A stretch of 64,000 nt of DNA from Veillonellaceae bacterium. Its GTDB lineage: Bacteria; Bacillota; Negativicutes; Veillonellales; Negativicoccaceae. Where the stretch lies: assembly GCA_022771805.1 (NCBI GenBank), contig JALELM010000012.1, forward strand, positions 1 through 64,000, in the 5' to 3' direction. The notes under the pieces were generated by a model. It saw only the letters and a list, made by a program, of their open reading frames with translations, did not search any database and had not been told where the DNA came from. The translations under genes and the position numbers were made by a program. Shown here in pieces: positions 17,781 to 25,250 of this stretch (positions are counted from its first letter, which is position 1; each line of letters opens with the position of its first letter).

Positions 17781-18188
17781 CCCCTGTCCCACCCTGCGAA
17801 AATCAGTTTGCCGGTTGTAACCGTAATCCGTGCTGCGTACACTCGTAACGGTATTCCGTGAATGTCCTGTGCCCGTCAATGGCCGGCACCCCCTTCGGCA
17901 CGAAGGGTAGTATGCCGCAAACATCCATGATCTGTTGTGCAAACTCGCCTTTTCGCCGCACCGCGGTCCTGCGACCGCATAATCGAACGACGCAGTTATA
18001 TAACGGCGCCGTTCCCCCTGTCCCACCCGCGAAAATCAACTTGTTGGTAGTAAGATTACACGGTACACTGTTCTCATGGAACTGTACGCACGTAACTGTC
18101 CTCGGCAACGCACAGCGACGACTCTCGCGTACACTGACGAAGTTTTACAAGCTCGCCTTTTCGCTGACCTGTATGGATATACACCGAT
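17781..18188. repeat. No confident gene; diverged internal duplication
   Basis: About 400 bases without a convincing gene. A ~35-base segment occurs twice (about 17775-17810 and 18007-18045), sharing GTTCCCCCTGTCCCACC and then GCGAAAATCA. A second shared motif, CTCGCCTTTTCGC, occurs at about 17944 and 18152. A weak minus-strand frame (18108 to 17803) covers it and ends just before a good terminator, so it may be a decayed gene. A 41-codon ORF inside this frame starts at an ATG near 17915. Nothing matches a family I know. Confidence 0.5.
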
Positions 18189-18647
18189 TTACTCGATGTC
18201 TATCTCCCAATTCGCCGCCTGAATGGCTGCGTCCAGCTCTCTTGCCCGGCGGGCAAAATCATCCGCCTTCTTTTCCAATTCCGTTACATCGACAAGACAG
18301 ATGTTGCGGATTTCTTTCTGCGAATACCGTTCGACCTGGCCGTTGCGTGCGGTTTGTGCCAGCCCGCGGAACCGCCCCGTCTGCGACTGCCATTCGTCCC
18401 GCTGCACCAGCGCATCGCCCAAAGTCATCCCGTTCGGCAATGTCGCCGTCGCGTTCACTTTATTGATCTTCATGATAAGTGCGGTCAATGCCCGCGAAAC
18501 AATTTCCATCTGCCGAATCAAGTGATTCGGTTCTTCGACCGGATCATTCCCTTCCTGCACGACCAAGTTCCCATCTGCACGACTGCGTAAGTTCGACAAC
18601 TTGATCCTCAGTTCCTTGCGTTCGAGTAATGCTTCTGCCAGTCTCAT
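18189..18647 (-). CDS. DIP1984 family protein (septicolysin homologue)
   Basis: 152 residues, mostly helical. It shows the family pattern: LAEALLERKELRIKLSNLRSR at the start, the VQEGNDPVEEP motif near residue 32, and the helical C-terminus with DDFARRARELDAAIQ..NW. The true start is ATG 18647 after AAGGAGG; a longer in-frame extension (to 18782) has no RBS. The biochemical role of this family is not established; the name septicolysin comes from a Leptospira homologue. Confidence 0.85.
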   Translation of the reverse strand: MRLAEALLERKELRIKLSNLRSRADGNLVVQEGNDPVEEPNHLIRQMEIVSRALTALIMKINKVNATATLPNGMTLGDALVQRDEWQSQTGRFRGLAQTARNGQVERYSQKEIRNICLVDVTELEKKADDFARRARELDAAIQAANWEIDIE

Positions 18648-18820
18648 TTGCGTACCTCCTTCGTCGCAATTCCTTCTTCTTCTCATCTGCCCGACCAGCA
18701 TAGCACGCCCGCGCCCGACAGGCAAGGGGCAACATCGCCCGAAACGGGGAAAATTTCGCGGCACATCCCGTTTCCGTCTCATCGGGAGAAAAACAGCAGC
18801 TTATACCCGTTTTTACAAAC

Positions 18821-18847
18821 AAAAAGCAGAGACTTTATTGTCTCTGC
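18821..18847 (-). terminator. Terminator of the 78-residue membrane protein gene
   Basis: GCAGAGAC-TTTATT-GTCTCTGC, with TTTTTGTTTG following on the minus strand; overlaps the last codons of the gene. Confidence 0.8.
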
Positions 18848-19071
18848 CATTGTTCTTTCGTGTACGATTCTTCCGAATAGGATTTCTCCGTAGCCGGTTC
18901 GTCTGCAATCCAATTAAAACCCTCCAGTACGATGCCGAGCGCCAGGCCGATCAGCAGACCGGTTACGAAATCTTTCAGACCCGCACCTATCGCTGCGCCC
19001 ACACATAACCCCATACATATGCCGGAGCCGTAATGAATAATCGGTTCCGTGCCTCCTTCTCCCCGGTTCAT
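18835..19071 (-). CDS. Small glycine-rich membrane protein
   Basis: 78 residues with two close hydrophobic stretches (GICMGLCVGAAIGAGL and VTGLLIGLALGIVL) joined by a short turn, then a polar tail. RBS AAGGAGG and a -10 TATAAT (19113-19118, minus strand) support expression. The Gly-x3-Gly spacing favours tight helix packing. It resembles in layout the protein encoded at 19323-19505. Function unknown. Confidence 0.7.
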   Translation of the reverse strand: MNRGEGGTEPIIHYGSGICMGLCVGAAIGAGLKDFVTGLLIGLALGIVLEGFNWIADEPATEKSYSEESYTKEQWQRQ

Positions 19072-19190
19072 GCCGCCACCTCCTTGAATTGCCTTACTAC
19101 TTATATTTTTTTATTATATGTTGGCATTAACTATACGCAATCCGGCCAAGGAAGTCAATAGCAAATCGCCGCCGCGCGTTTTTTACATAA

Positions 19191-19228
19191 TAAAAAAGAT
19201 CGGGATGCCGCAACGCTGCATCCCGATC
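19191..19228 (-). terminator. Terminator of the 60-residue membrane protein gene
   Basis: GATCGGGATGC / GCATCCCGATC with a nine-base loop and TTTTTTA on the minus strand. Confidence 0.88.
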
Positions 19229-19322
19229 GTCTGTTGAAATTCGTTCGCGCTTATCTCCCGCGCACATTCGCCTGCGCCGAAACGCGCCGGCAAGCAGGCG
19301 GGATCCGTCCCCGGCAGCGCCG

Positions 19323-19505
19323 TCACTCCTCGTCCCCATCCTTGTCGCCATGCCGACTGAGCACCCAGCCGAAACCGACGCCGACACACATCCCGGCCGT
19401 CAGCCCCGTCTCCATATTCCCCAAGAAAGAACCGAGCACGACACCGACCAACACCCCGAGCACGATGAACGGCCCCAGACCCGTCTTTTCCTTGTCGTCC
19501 CGCAT
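19323..19505 (-). CDS. Small glycine-rich membrane protein, second of the pair
   Basis: 60 residues: a charged start (MRDDKEKTG), two hydrophobic Gly-rich helices (FIVLGVLVGVVLGSFLG and GLTAGMCVGVGFGWVL) and a charged end. ATG 19505 follows GGAAGGA. Like its neighbour at 18835-19071 it has the G-x-C-V-G motif in a helix. The pair may be distant duplicates. No known function. Confidence 0.65.
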   Translation of the reverse strand: MRDDKEKTGLGPFIVLGVLVGVVLGSFLGNMETGLTAGMCVGVGFGWVLSRHGDKDGDEE

Positions 19506-19606
19506 ATTCCTTCCCCCTCTCTTGCCGCACGGCAACCGCCGCAGCACCGAACGTCTATGTTCTTATTTCTTCTGCAACAGCAGGGGAATTCCTTTTTCGT
19601 GTTGCA

Positions 19607-19645
19607 CCCGGCGCGCTATACCCGTTTCACTCGGCACGCGCCGGG
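19607..19645. other. Hairpin downstream of the flavodoxin remnant
   Basis: CCCGGCGCG (19607-19615) pairs with CGCGCCGGG (19637-19645) around a 21-base loop. No T-run follows, so terminator activity is doubtful. Confidence 0.4.
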
Positions 19646-19651
19646 CAAGTA

Positions 19652-20095
19652 TCAGTTCAGCTTCAGGCCGCGCACCCATTCTCGAACCGCGCGTTCGTTC
19701 GGATTTTCCGAAAACCGTTTCCCGTCGAGCCAGTCGCCCGTTCCCGCCATTCCCGCAAGATGAATACCGCTGTCGCCCACTCCGGAGCTGGCGGACGTGC
19801 AGAAGGGAATGACCGTTTTCCCGCTAAAATCGTTATCTCGGATAAAGCGGTTGACTACCCAAGGCGCTTCTTGCCACCAGACGGGATAACCGAACAGAAC
19901 CACATCGTACTCGCTCCAATCGGGCACCTGCGTAGACACCAGCTCGGTGTCCTGCAGCGATACGTCATTGTGCTCTCGGATCACGCGGCTGTTGTCGTCC
20001 CGCCAGTTCAAATCCGACTCGGAATACGGCTGTACCGGCGCCGGTTCAAATATATCCGCCTTCATTTCATCGGCAACTAAACCGCTGCTGGATCT
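19652..20095 (-). pseudogene. Flavodoxin remnant missing its 5' end
   Basis: About 147 codons of a flavodoxin-like domain: LVADEMKADIFEPAPVQPYS, then YDVVLFGYPVWWQEAPWVVNRFI (FMN-binding aromatic region), then GKTVIPFCTSASSGVGDSG. What is missing is the first strand and the phosphate-binding loop (SxTGNT type) that holds FMN. The frame runs on to 20122 through unrelated sequence. No RBS is found. With no phosphate loop it is unlikely to bind FMN. The break coincides with the break in the divergent LysR remnant. Confidence 0.75.
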
Positions 20096-20104
20096 GTCCG
20101 ATTT

Positions 20105-20417
20105 ATACGGCCACATCCTCATGATGGCAAAAGAAGGAGATTCCTACACGAACGACCGTCTCCGCAACGACCTGAAAACAAATCATCCCGCCATTCGGAT
20201 TGAAGACACCGCGCATTTTTATGACATGTCCGTGTTCAACCGCTGTGTCGAAACCGGCAATGTCCTGCTGCTGATGGAATGCCGGGAAGACGTCCACCCC
20301 GGCCTGGCCAGCATCCCGGCAAAATGGGACTACAGCCTTCCCTACGGACTCCTGTACCCCCTGCACCCGACAGAGGACGTCAACCGCTTCGTACACGCCG
20401 TGAAAACGTGTATATGA
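20105..20417 (+). pseudogene. LysR regulator remnant (C-terminal effector domain only)
   Basis: About 100 codons that match the end of a LysR effector domain: DRLRNDLKTNHPAIRIEDT, VFNRCVETGNVLLLMEC, and the C-terminal IPAKWDYSLPYGLLYPLHP. The helix-turn-helix and first half of the effector domain are absent, and the frame upstream is unrelated sequence from the flavodoxin remnant's other strand. It cannot bind DNA as a LysR protein. Confidence 0.75.
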
Positions 20418-20471
20418 ACCGCCGAAAGCGCCCCGCACTTCGCCGGCACGCGAAACCGAATACCCGCCCAT

Positions 20472-20510
20472 AAAAAGAGGGCCGGAGATTGTTTCTCCGG
20501 CCCTCTTTTT
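20472..20510. terminator. Bidirectional terminator
   Basis: Stem AAAAAGAGGGCCGGAGA / TCTCCGGCCCTCTTTTT, loop TTGTT; follows the LysR remnant. Confidence 0.92.
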
Positions 20511-20539
20511 TGTTACCATTCGCGACAGCACGATAGTCG

Positions 20540-20563
20540 GCCGCCGTGGTGGTCACCGCTCGC
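20540..20563. repeat. Left imperfect direct repeat flanking the restriction island
   Basis: GCCGCCGTGGTGGTC-ACC-GCTCGC. The same unit without the ACC insertion occurs at 24749-24769 in the same orientation (19 of 21 aligned positions equal). The surrounding 20520-20660 has no gene. Confidence 0.5.
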
Positions 20564-20661
20564 ACTCGCCCCGCCTGTCCCGGCGATTCCGCCAACGCTC
20601 GCACGGCGGGTGCGCCGTGTCAGTTTTCTTCTCTATAATCGGCTTATACGTATTCTCGAAT

Positions 20662-21276
20662 TCAATAGGAAACAATACCTTCAATCTCCCTTACGTAATT
20701 CACAAACCTACCAAGAGTCCATATGCGATCTCGTTTTTCCTTCGGATATGCCGAATGATAAGCTTTGGGAACTACAAGAATTACTTTTTCAGCCTGCATC
20801 TCATCCATCTGCGCCGCCGATATCCCCTGTTGCATAGTACAAAGATATTTATTCTCATCGCGAAGTCTGTCTGCCTCATTAAGTATTTGTCGCCATCTGT
20901 CTTGGCAGGTAGTCTTGGCTGCCAATGTGCAAAGTTTCTCAATTCCAAATGTCATATCACGATATGCTTCCTCTGAAGGGAATAAAAAATCCGGCTTTTT
21001 GTTTCCTTCTGTTACAGCTTGTGCTGCATAGTGTATTTTATTCTCATCAAAAATTGCAGAAAGATGATGTTCGAGGCTCTTCCCGGCGCGGCTTTTTCGC
21101 CGATTAAGCACCCGGTTTGCCATAACAACAAAATCATCAACCGAGGCAAATCCACTGGCTACAATATCCCCGTACCTTGCATGTTCAATAGCCCGGAAAA
21201 GTGTGTATTCCTGATCCGTCCACCTTAGAAGAATGATGTCGGGATCTTTTACTGCAAGCATTTGATTCAAATGCAC
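20662..21276 (-). pseudogene. EcoRII-type restriction endonuclease, catalytic domain only
   Basis: About 204 residues that cover the EcoRII C-terminal domain (PD-(D/E)xK-like fold): RRKSRAGKSLEHHL, the acidic residue in GNKKPDFLFPS, the Lys in AAKTTCQDRWRQIL and the Glu in NEADRL. The N-terminal effector domain of EcoRII (~150-200 residues) is missing. Eleven further in-frame codons of similar character precede the GTG at 21276 before a stop, and no RBS is present, so it looks truncated. No cognate cytosine methyltransferase is in the window. Isolated EcoRII C-domains are known to be active nucleases, so residual activity cannot be excluded. Confidence 0.7.
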
Positions 21277-21384
21277 TTGGTTCTGGATAGGAAGGGCAAA
21301 GCGAGATGGCTACTTATTCCTTAGCAACAACGCCGCGACTGCGCGACCGCTCTGCTCACTTTTCGCCGTGTCCGGGTACGGTCT

Positions 21385-22452
21385 CTACGGTTCGCATCCC
21401 CGTCCGAAGTGGTCATCCGCTATCGCATCCAGCTGCGCGGCGATTTCCGCAAACTCCCGGTTCAAGTCGAGTGTCTTGACGCTGATTCGATTGCCGCTCA
21501 TCTCGTATGTATTGTCCGGCTGAATATTTTCGTCCGTTCGGGCATAGAGCAGCATGCCGGATACCGTGTGCGGGGCGTTGCCAAATACCGCCGCTTTGTT
21601 CTTCACGTAGGTGAAAATCTGGTAGAGATGCGGGGAGCGGACGGTGTGGACATCATACCGCTCCTGCGTGGTGTGCTCATAATACTTGGCATCGATGATC
21701 AGCACCTTGTTTCCCTGCGTGAGCGTAATGTCGCTCTGCATGGCCGGCAGCATGGTGCCGATGCCGTCGTCCAACGCCCACGGGATCTGCGCCGCCGTCG
21801 CTTTCACCTGCGGACGTTCCTGCGCGTAGTATTCGAGGACGAATTTCTCATAGAGCCGATTCATCCGCTGCTCATCAATGAAGGTCGCCAGTTTATATGC
21901 ACCGTCCTCGGTTGTCAGGAGCATACCCTCAAGAAGCAATTGGCAAAGGCTGACGAGCATCCGATAGGTGTTATTATTGCGCTGAAAGCGAATGGCCGGC
22001 CAGTGAATCGAGGTCGGCTCAATCGTATCAACACGCGAGAAGAACAGCATTTCCTTTTTCAGATCCGTCTTGTACTCTGTGTCCACCTTGGCATGGCGCA
22101 GCAGTATCATCATCGTTGTTTTCAAGATCTGATTGAGCAGATTATTCTCCGAAAGCTCATCATACTCGCAGGTCAACGCCCGTTTTCCGGCCAGGTGGTT
22201 TTGCATCGTTCCGCGCATATCAATCCTGCCGCGCACTACCGCAATATGCTCCTTGTGATTGAGATATTCACGATAGAGACCCTGTTTCAACTGTCTGCCG
22301 ATGCCCTTAGCGAGAATGGCGGCAAAAAGGTTGTGGAGATTGTCAAATTCCTCCGCCGCCACACTCTCGTAGCCGTCCTGTTTCAACGTGGTAAACGCAT
22401 AGGAGAGCATGTAGTATATGTTTTTTATGAAGATGCTCTTATCCTTTGTCAT
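21385..22452 (-). CDS. mcrC: McrC, nuclease subunit of the McrBC modification-dependent restriction system
   Basis: 355 residues. McrC stimulates the McrB motor and supplies the nuclease. The C-terminal PD-(D/E)xK site is visible: MQSDITL, then KVLIIDAKYY, then an HLYQIFTYV helix. The N-terminal half matches the McrC domain (VRGRIDMRGTM, YDELSENNLLNQILK). The start ATG overlaps the mcrB stop by four bases (ATGA), so translation is coupled. Confidence 0.93.
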   Translation of the reverse strand: MTKDKSIFIKNIYYMLSYAFTTLKQDGYESVAAEEFDNLHNLFAAILAKGIGRQLKQGLYREYLNHKEHIAVVRGRIDMRGTMQNHLAGKRALTCEYDELSENNLLNQILKTTMMILLRHAKVDTEYKTDLKKEMLFFSRVDTIEPTSIHWPAIRFQRNNNTYRMLVSLCQLLLEGMLLTTEDGAYKLATFIDEQRMNRLYEKFVLEYYAQERPQVKATAAQIPWALDDGIGTMLPAMQSDITLTQGNKVLIIDAKYYEHTTQERYDVHTVRSPHLYQIFTYVKNKAAVFGNAPHTVSGMLLYARTDENIQPDNTYEMSGNRISVKTLDLNREFAEIAAQLDAIADDHFGRGCEP

Positions 22453-24140
22453 AGAAATACGCCCCGAAGGTCGTTTTCCCAGTGCTGAAGTTTGTCGGTC
22501 TCGTCAAACCAATACTCGGCGAGCATCGGGAGGACCTCGTAATCCACCACCGCACGTAGCCACTCCTTGTTGCATTCCTCCCTGCCGCAGAAATAGCTGT
22601 GCCCGATGCAAAAACCCTTGCCGAGAGATTTATCTCGCGCGATTTCCTGATTCAATTCCTTCATTTTATCGATGAGCGCATTCAACGTCGCATCGTTTAG
22701 GCTGCTTTGGTACTTTCTAAAGCCGTCGGAGTCAAATCCCGGCTCCATCTCGAAGAAGCTGAAGCGGCGGCGAAGGGCATAGTCGATCATGGCAAGGCTC
22801 CGATCGGCAGTGTTCATCATGCCGATGATGTAGAGGTTTTCCGGCACGGAGAACGGAAGTCCGCTGTAGGGGAGCGTGGCTTTTGTGCCCCTGTAGTCGC
22901 GCTCGATCAGCATGAGCAGCTCGCCGAAGATTTTGCTCATGTTGCCGCGGTTGATCTCGTCGATGATAAAGAAGAAATCCTCGCCCGGTCGGCCGGCGGC
23001 CTTTTGGCAAAAGCGATGGAAGACGCCGTAATGCAGTTCAAAGCCGTCCTTCTCCGGCCTGTATCCCATCACAAAATCCTCATAGGAATAGTTCTGATGA
23101 AACTGCACCAACTCGATACGGCTCTCGTCCTTCTTGCCCATCATGGCATAGGCGAGCCTTTGGGCGGCAAAGGTCTTGCCGACTCCCGGTGCCCCCTGCA
23201 GGATGATATTCTTTTTATTCTCCAGCACCTTGACAAGTGTTTCATAACGCGCCGCGGTCATGTAGACCTCGGCCAAAAAGTCGTCCTTGCTATAGCTGTC
23301 GGTCGATTGTTGCTCCGGGGGATTTCCCTCGCGAATCAAGTCGATGATAAAATCGTATTCTTCTTTCGTCAGTTTGAAAAGAGTGCCCCGCGGCTTCTGA
23401 AAATACTCCATGCGCTCCAACTCGGGACATTCCGTTAAGGTTTGAAGGTCGACGGGTGACAACAGGTTTTCAATCTTCTGAAAACAAATCTTCTCTCCGT
23501 CCTGCCGCGCGCTGATTTTTCCGATAGCCACAATCTGTTTCACGGGAGAGGATTCGTAGGCGATGACCATGTCTCCGACCTTGGCGTCGCGGAAATTCTG
23601 GAAGATTCTGCGCTTGTTGCCCTTTTCATTATAGAACGTGTATTCCTGATCCTCACCGACATCTATATTGGAGAAACTCCAGACCTTCGGATTGGCACTC
23701 AACCACCAAAACCCCCGTCTCTCTCCGGCCTCCGTTACATACAGTTTAACATCGCTCAAATCGACCCGATCCAAGGCAGCCGCCAGTTCCTCGCGCAGCT
23801 TCCAAGTAAAGCTTCCCGCCTCATCCTTCGCAGCATTCCTGCCCAAGTAGAGAATGGGCCACCAGCGGGCATTGTCATTGTCCCTCTTCATGACAGGGCA
23901 ACCCGTCTTTTGGGCAACCCGGCGGGCAAGTGTTGAAGAACCGCTGTTATAGAAATTCTGCGTCCCACCGTATTTCTCGGCAAGCTGTGTGCAGGTAGCT
24001 TGGCCGCCGTAATCCTTTATGCGCTTCATGATTTCAAGGCTGCCGGGCTTAAATATCTCTCCGTCACCAAGCAGGCCAAGCCAATCATCCACGGAAAGAC
24101 CCGGTTCATAGTCTGCAGGGAACCACTCTGCTTTGCTCAT
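22449..24140 (-). CDS. mcrB: McrB-type AAA+ GTPase with an EVE domain
   Basis: 563 residues. Residues ~1-120 form a helical/winged region; ~140-275 an EVE/PUA-like domain (FWWLSANPKVWSF ... KVGDMVIAYESSPVKQIVAIG), a fold that reads modified cytosine in several restriction systems; ~295-563 the McrB motor with Walker A GAPGVGKT (316-323), Walker B FFFIIDEIN and the McrB GTP signature MNTADRSL (443-450), then arginine finger RRRFSF. The complex translocates on DNA holding modified cytosine and cleaves through McrC. ATG 24140 is set by GGAGGAG. Second gene of the operon, 22 bases after the ClbS/DfsB gene. Confidence 0.93.
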   Translation of the reverse strand: MSKAEWFPADYEPGLSVDDWLGLLGDGEIFKPGSLEIMKRIKDYGGQATCTQLAEKYGGTQNFYNSGSSTLARRVAQKTGCPVMKRDNDNARWWPILYLGRNAAKDEAGSFTWKLREELAAALDRVDLSDVKLYVTEAGERRGFWWLSANPKVWSFSNIDVGEDQEYTFYNEKGNKRRIFQNFRDAKVGDMVIAYESSPVKQIVAIGKISARQDGEKICFQKIENLLSPVDLQTLTECPELERMEYFQKPRGTLFKLTKEEYDFIIDLIREGNPPEQQSTDSYSKDDFLAEVYMTAARYETLVKVLENKKNIILQGAPGVGKTFAAQRLAYAMMGKKDESRIELVQFHQNYSYEDFVMGYRPEKDGFELHYGVFHRFCQKAAGRPGEDFFFIIDEINRGNMSKIFGELLMLIERDYRGTKATLPYSGLPFSVPENLYIIGMMNTADRSLAMIDYALRRRFSFFEMEPGFDSDGFRKYQSSLNDATLNALIDKMKELNQEIARDKSLGKGFCIGHSYFCGREECNKEWLRAVVDYEVLPMLAEYWFDETDKLQHWENDLRGVFL

Positions 24141-24162
24141 TGTCGTGCTCTCCTCCGAATAA

Positions 24163-24696
24163 TTAAGAAACCGCAATGTATAGCGCGATCTTCTTCCATT
24201 TTCTGATCTTTGTGCGGAATGTTCCGAACGGTGCCACGGTATTTACATGGATGAATTTATATACTTCCCATGTGGCTGTTGTTGTCGCTTCATCCGCCCA
24301 TTTTCTCCTGTGCGGCGTGAACAGTTCTTCCTCGCTCAACGAGTCAATCATGGCACAGATGGCGTTGACGTTCTCGTTCAGCTTATCTGTCAGTTCTTGC
24401 AATGACAGATGTGCGTAGGTGTCCGTGAACCACTGATACAGATCGCCCAGCTGATTCCACTTAAATTCCGCTGAGGGTGTATGTACCGGAAGACCCTTTC
24501 GTTCGTCTTCTTCCCACTTAAGAAGCAGGCTTGTCCAGCCCACCTGGTACGCAAGATTTTCTGCCGGCGTTCTGTCGACTTCACCCACCCTCGTATCTTT
24601 TAGGCATTCCGGAATATCGGCAAACTCCGAAATATATTTTTCAAACGTCTTCTGGATTTCCGCTTTCAATTCTTCTTTGCTTTCGTACTTTTTCAT
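24163..24696 (-). CDS. ClbS/DfsB family four-helix-bundle protein
   Basis: 177 residues, close to the family throughout: YESKEELKAEIQKTFEKY, then PAENLAYQVGWTSLLLKWEEDE, then VNTVAPFGTFRTKIRKWKK at the end. ClbS protects colibactin producers by opening the warhead cyclopropane; DfsB and most homologues have other or unknown roles. Here it is the first gene of an operon with mcrB and mcrC, an unusual setting that hints at DNA protection or a stress role. ATG 24696 (GGAG upstream) is preferred to longer in-frame forms; 24708 is an alternative. Confidence 0.88.
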   Translation of the reverse strand: MKKYESKEELKAEIQKTFEKYISEFADIPECLKDTRVGEVDRTPAENLAYQVGWTSLLLKWEEDERKGLPVHTPSAEFKWNQLGDLYQWFTDTYAHLSLQELTDKLNENVNAICAMIDSLSEEELFTPHRRKWADEATTTATWEVYKFIHVNTVAPFGTFRTKIRKWKKIALYIAVS

Positions 24697-24748
24697 AAGT
24701 TGCTCCATACATTCAGCTGTATATTTCCAATATATTTTGTATTTCATA

Positions 24749-24769
24749 GACGCCGCGGTGGTCGCTCGC
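24749..24769. repeat. Right imperfect direct repeat flanking the restriction island
   Basis: GACGCCGCGGTGGTC-GCTCGC, partner of 20540-20563. It lies between the ClbS/DfsB start and the csaA stop, so the two copies bracket the whole ClbS-McrBC-EcoRII block. Confidence 0.5.
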
Positions 24770-24790
24770 CGACTTGTCCGGTCGACAAGA

Positions 24791-25120
24791 TCAGCCGAGT
24801 TTGTCGCCATTCGTGACGGGCTTGTCGGGCGTGATCAATACGACACCGCCGTCGCTATACGTGCCCAATACCAGTACTTCCGACATGAAGTCGGCAATCT
24901 GCCGCGGCGGGAAGTTGACCACCGCCAGCACCTGCTTGCCGATCAGTTCTTCCGGCGTGTAGCGGTCGGTAATCTGTGCGGAGGATTTTTTCTCGCCGAT
25001 CTCCGCCCCGAAGTCCACTTTCAACCGGTAGGCAGGTTTTCTTGCCTCCGCGAATACTTCCGCTTCCGTAATCGTACCGACTCGCATGTCCAGCTTCATG
25101 AAATCATCAAAAGTCGCCAT
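24791..25120 (-). CDS. csaA: CsaA-like tRNA-binding domain protein
   Basis: 109 residues made of a single OB-fold tRNA-binding domain (FMKLDMRVGTITEAE ... GEKKSSAQIT ... IGKQVLAVVNFPPRQIADFMSEVLVLG). B. subtilis CsaA is a dimer with chaperone-like effects on secretion, and the fold binds tRNA. RBS AAGGAGG before ATG 25120. It lies just outside the restriction island. The 130 bases after it (25121-25250) hold no gene that I can see. Confidence 0.92.
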   Translation of the reverse strand: MATFDDFMKLDMRVGTITEAEVFAEARKPAYRLKVDFGAEIGEKKSSAQITDRYTPEELIGKQVLAVVNFPPRQIADFMSEVLVLGTYSDGGVVLITPDKPVTNGDKLG

Positions 25121-25250
25121 GAGTCCTCCTTCTTCCCCTACCGTACGTTACCCCGCATCCCCGGCACCGCCCTGCCACAACGCATCCCTTGTGCCGCGAG
25201 TCTTGGCAACGAGCGGCAACAAGCCGCCGAATGCAGCAAAACTCGCCCGT

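Noticed and set aside
17949..18165. CRISPR-like array from repeated GCGAAAA motifs
   Set aside because: Only two diverged copies per motif and irregular spacing; no regular spacers.
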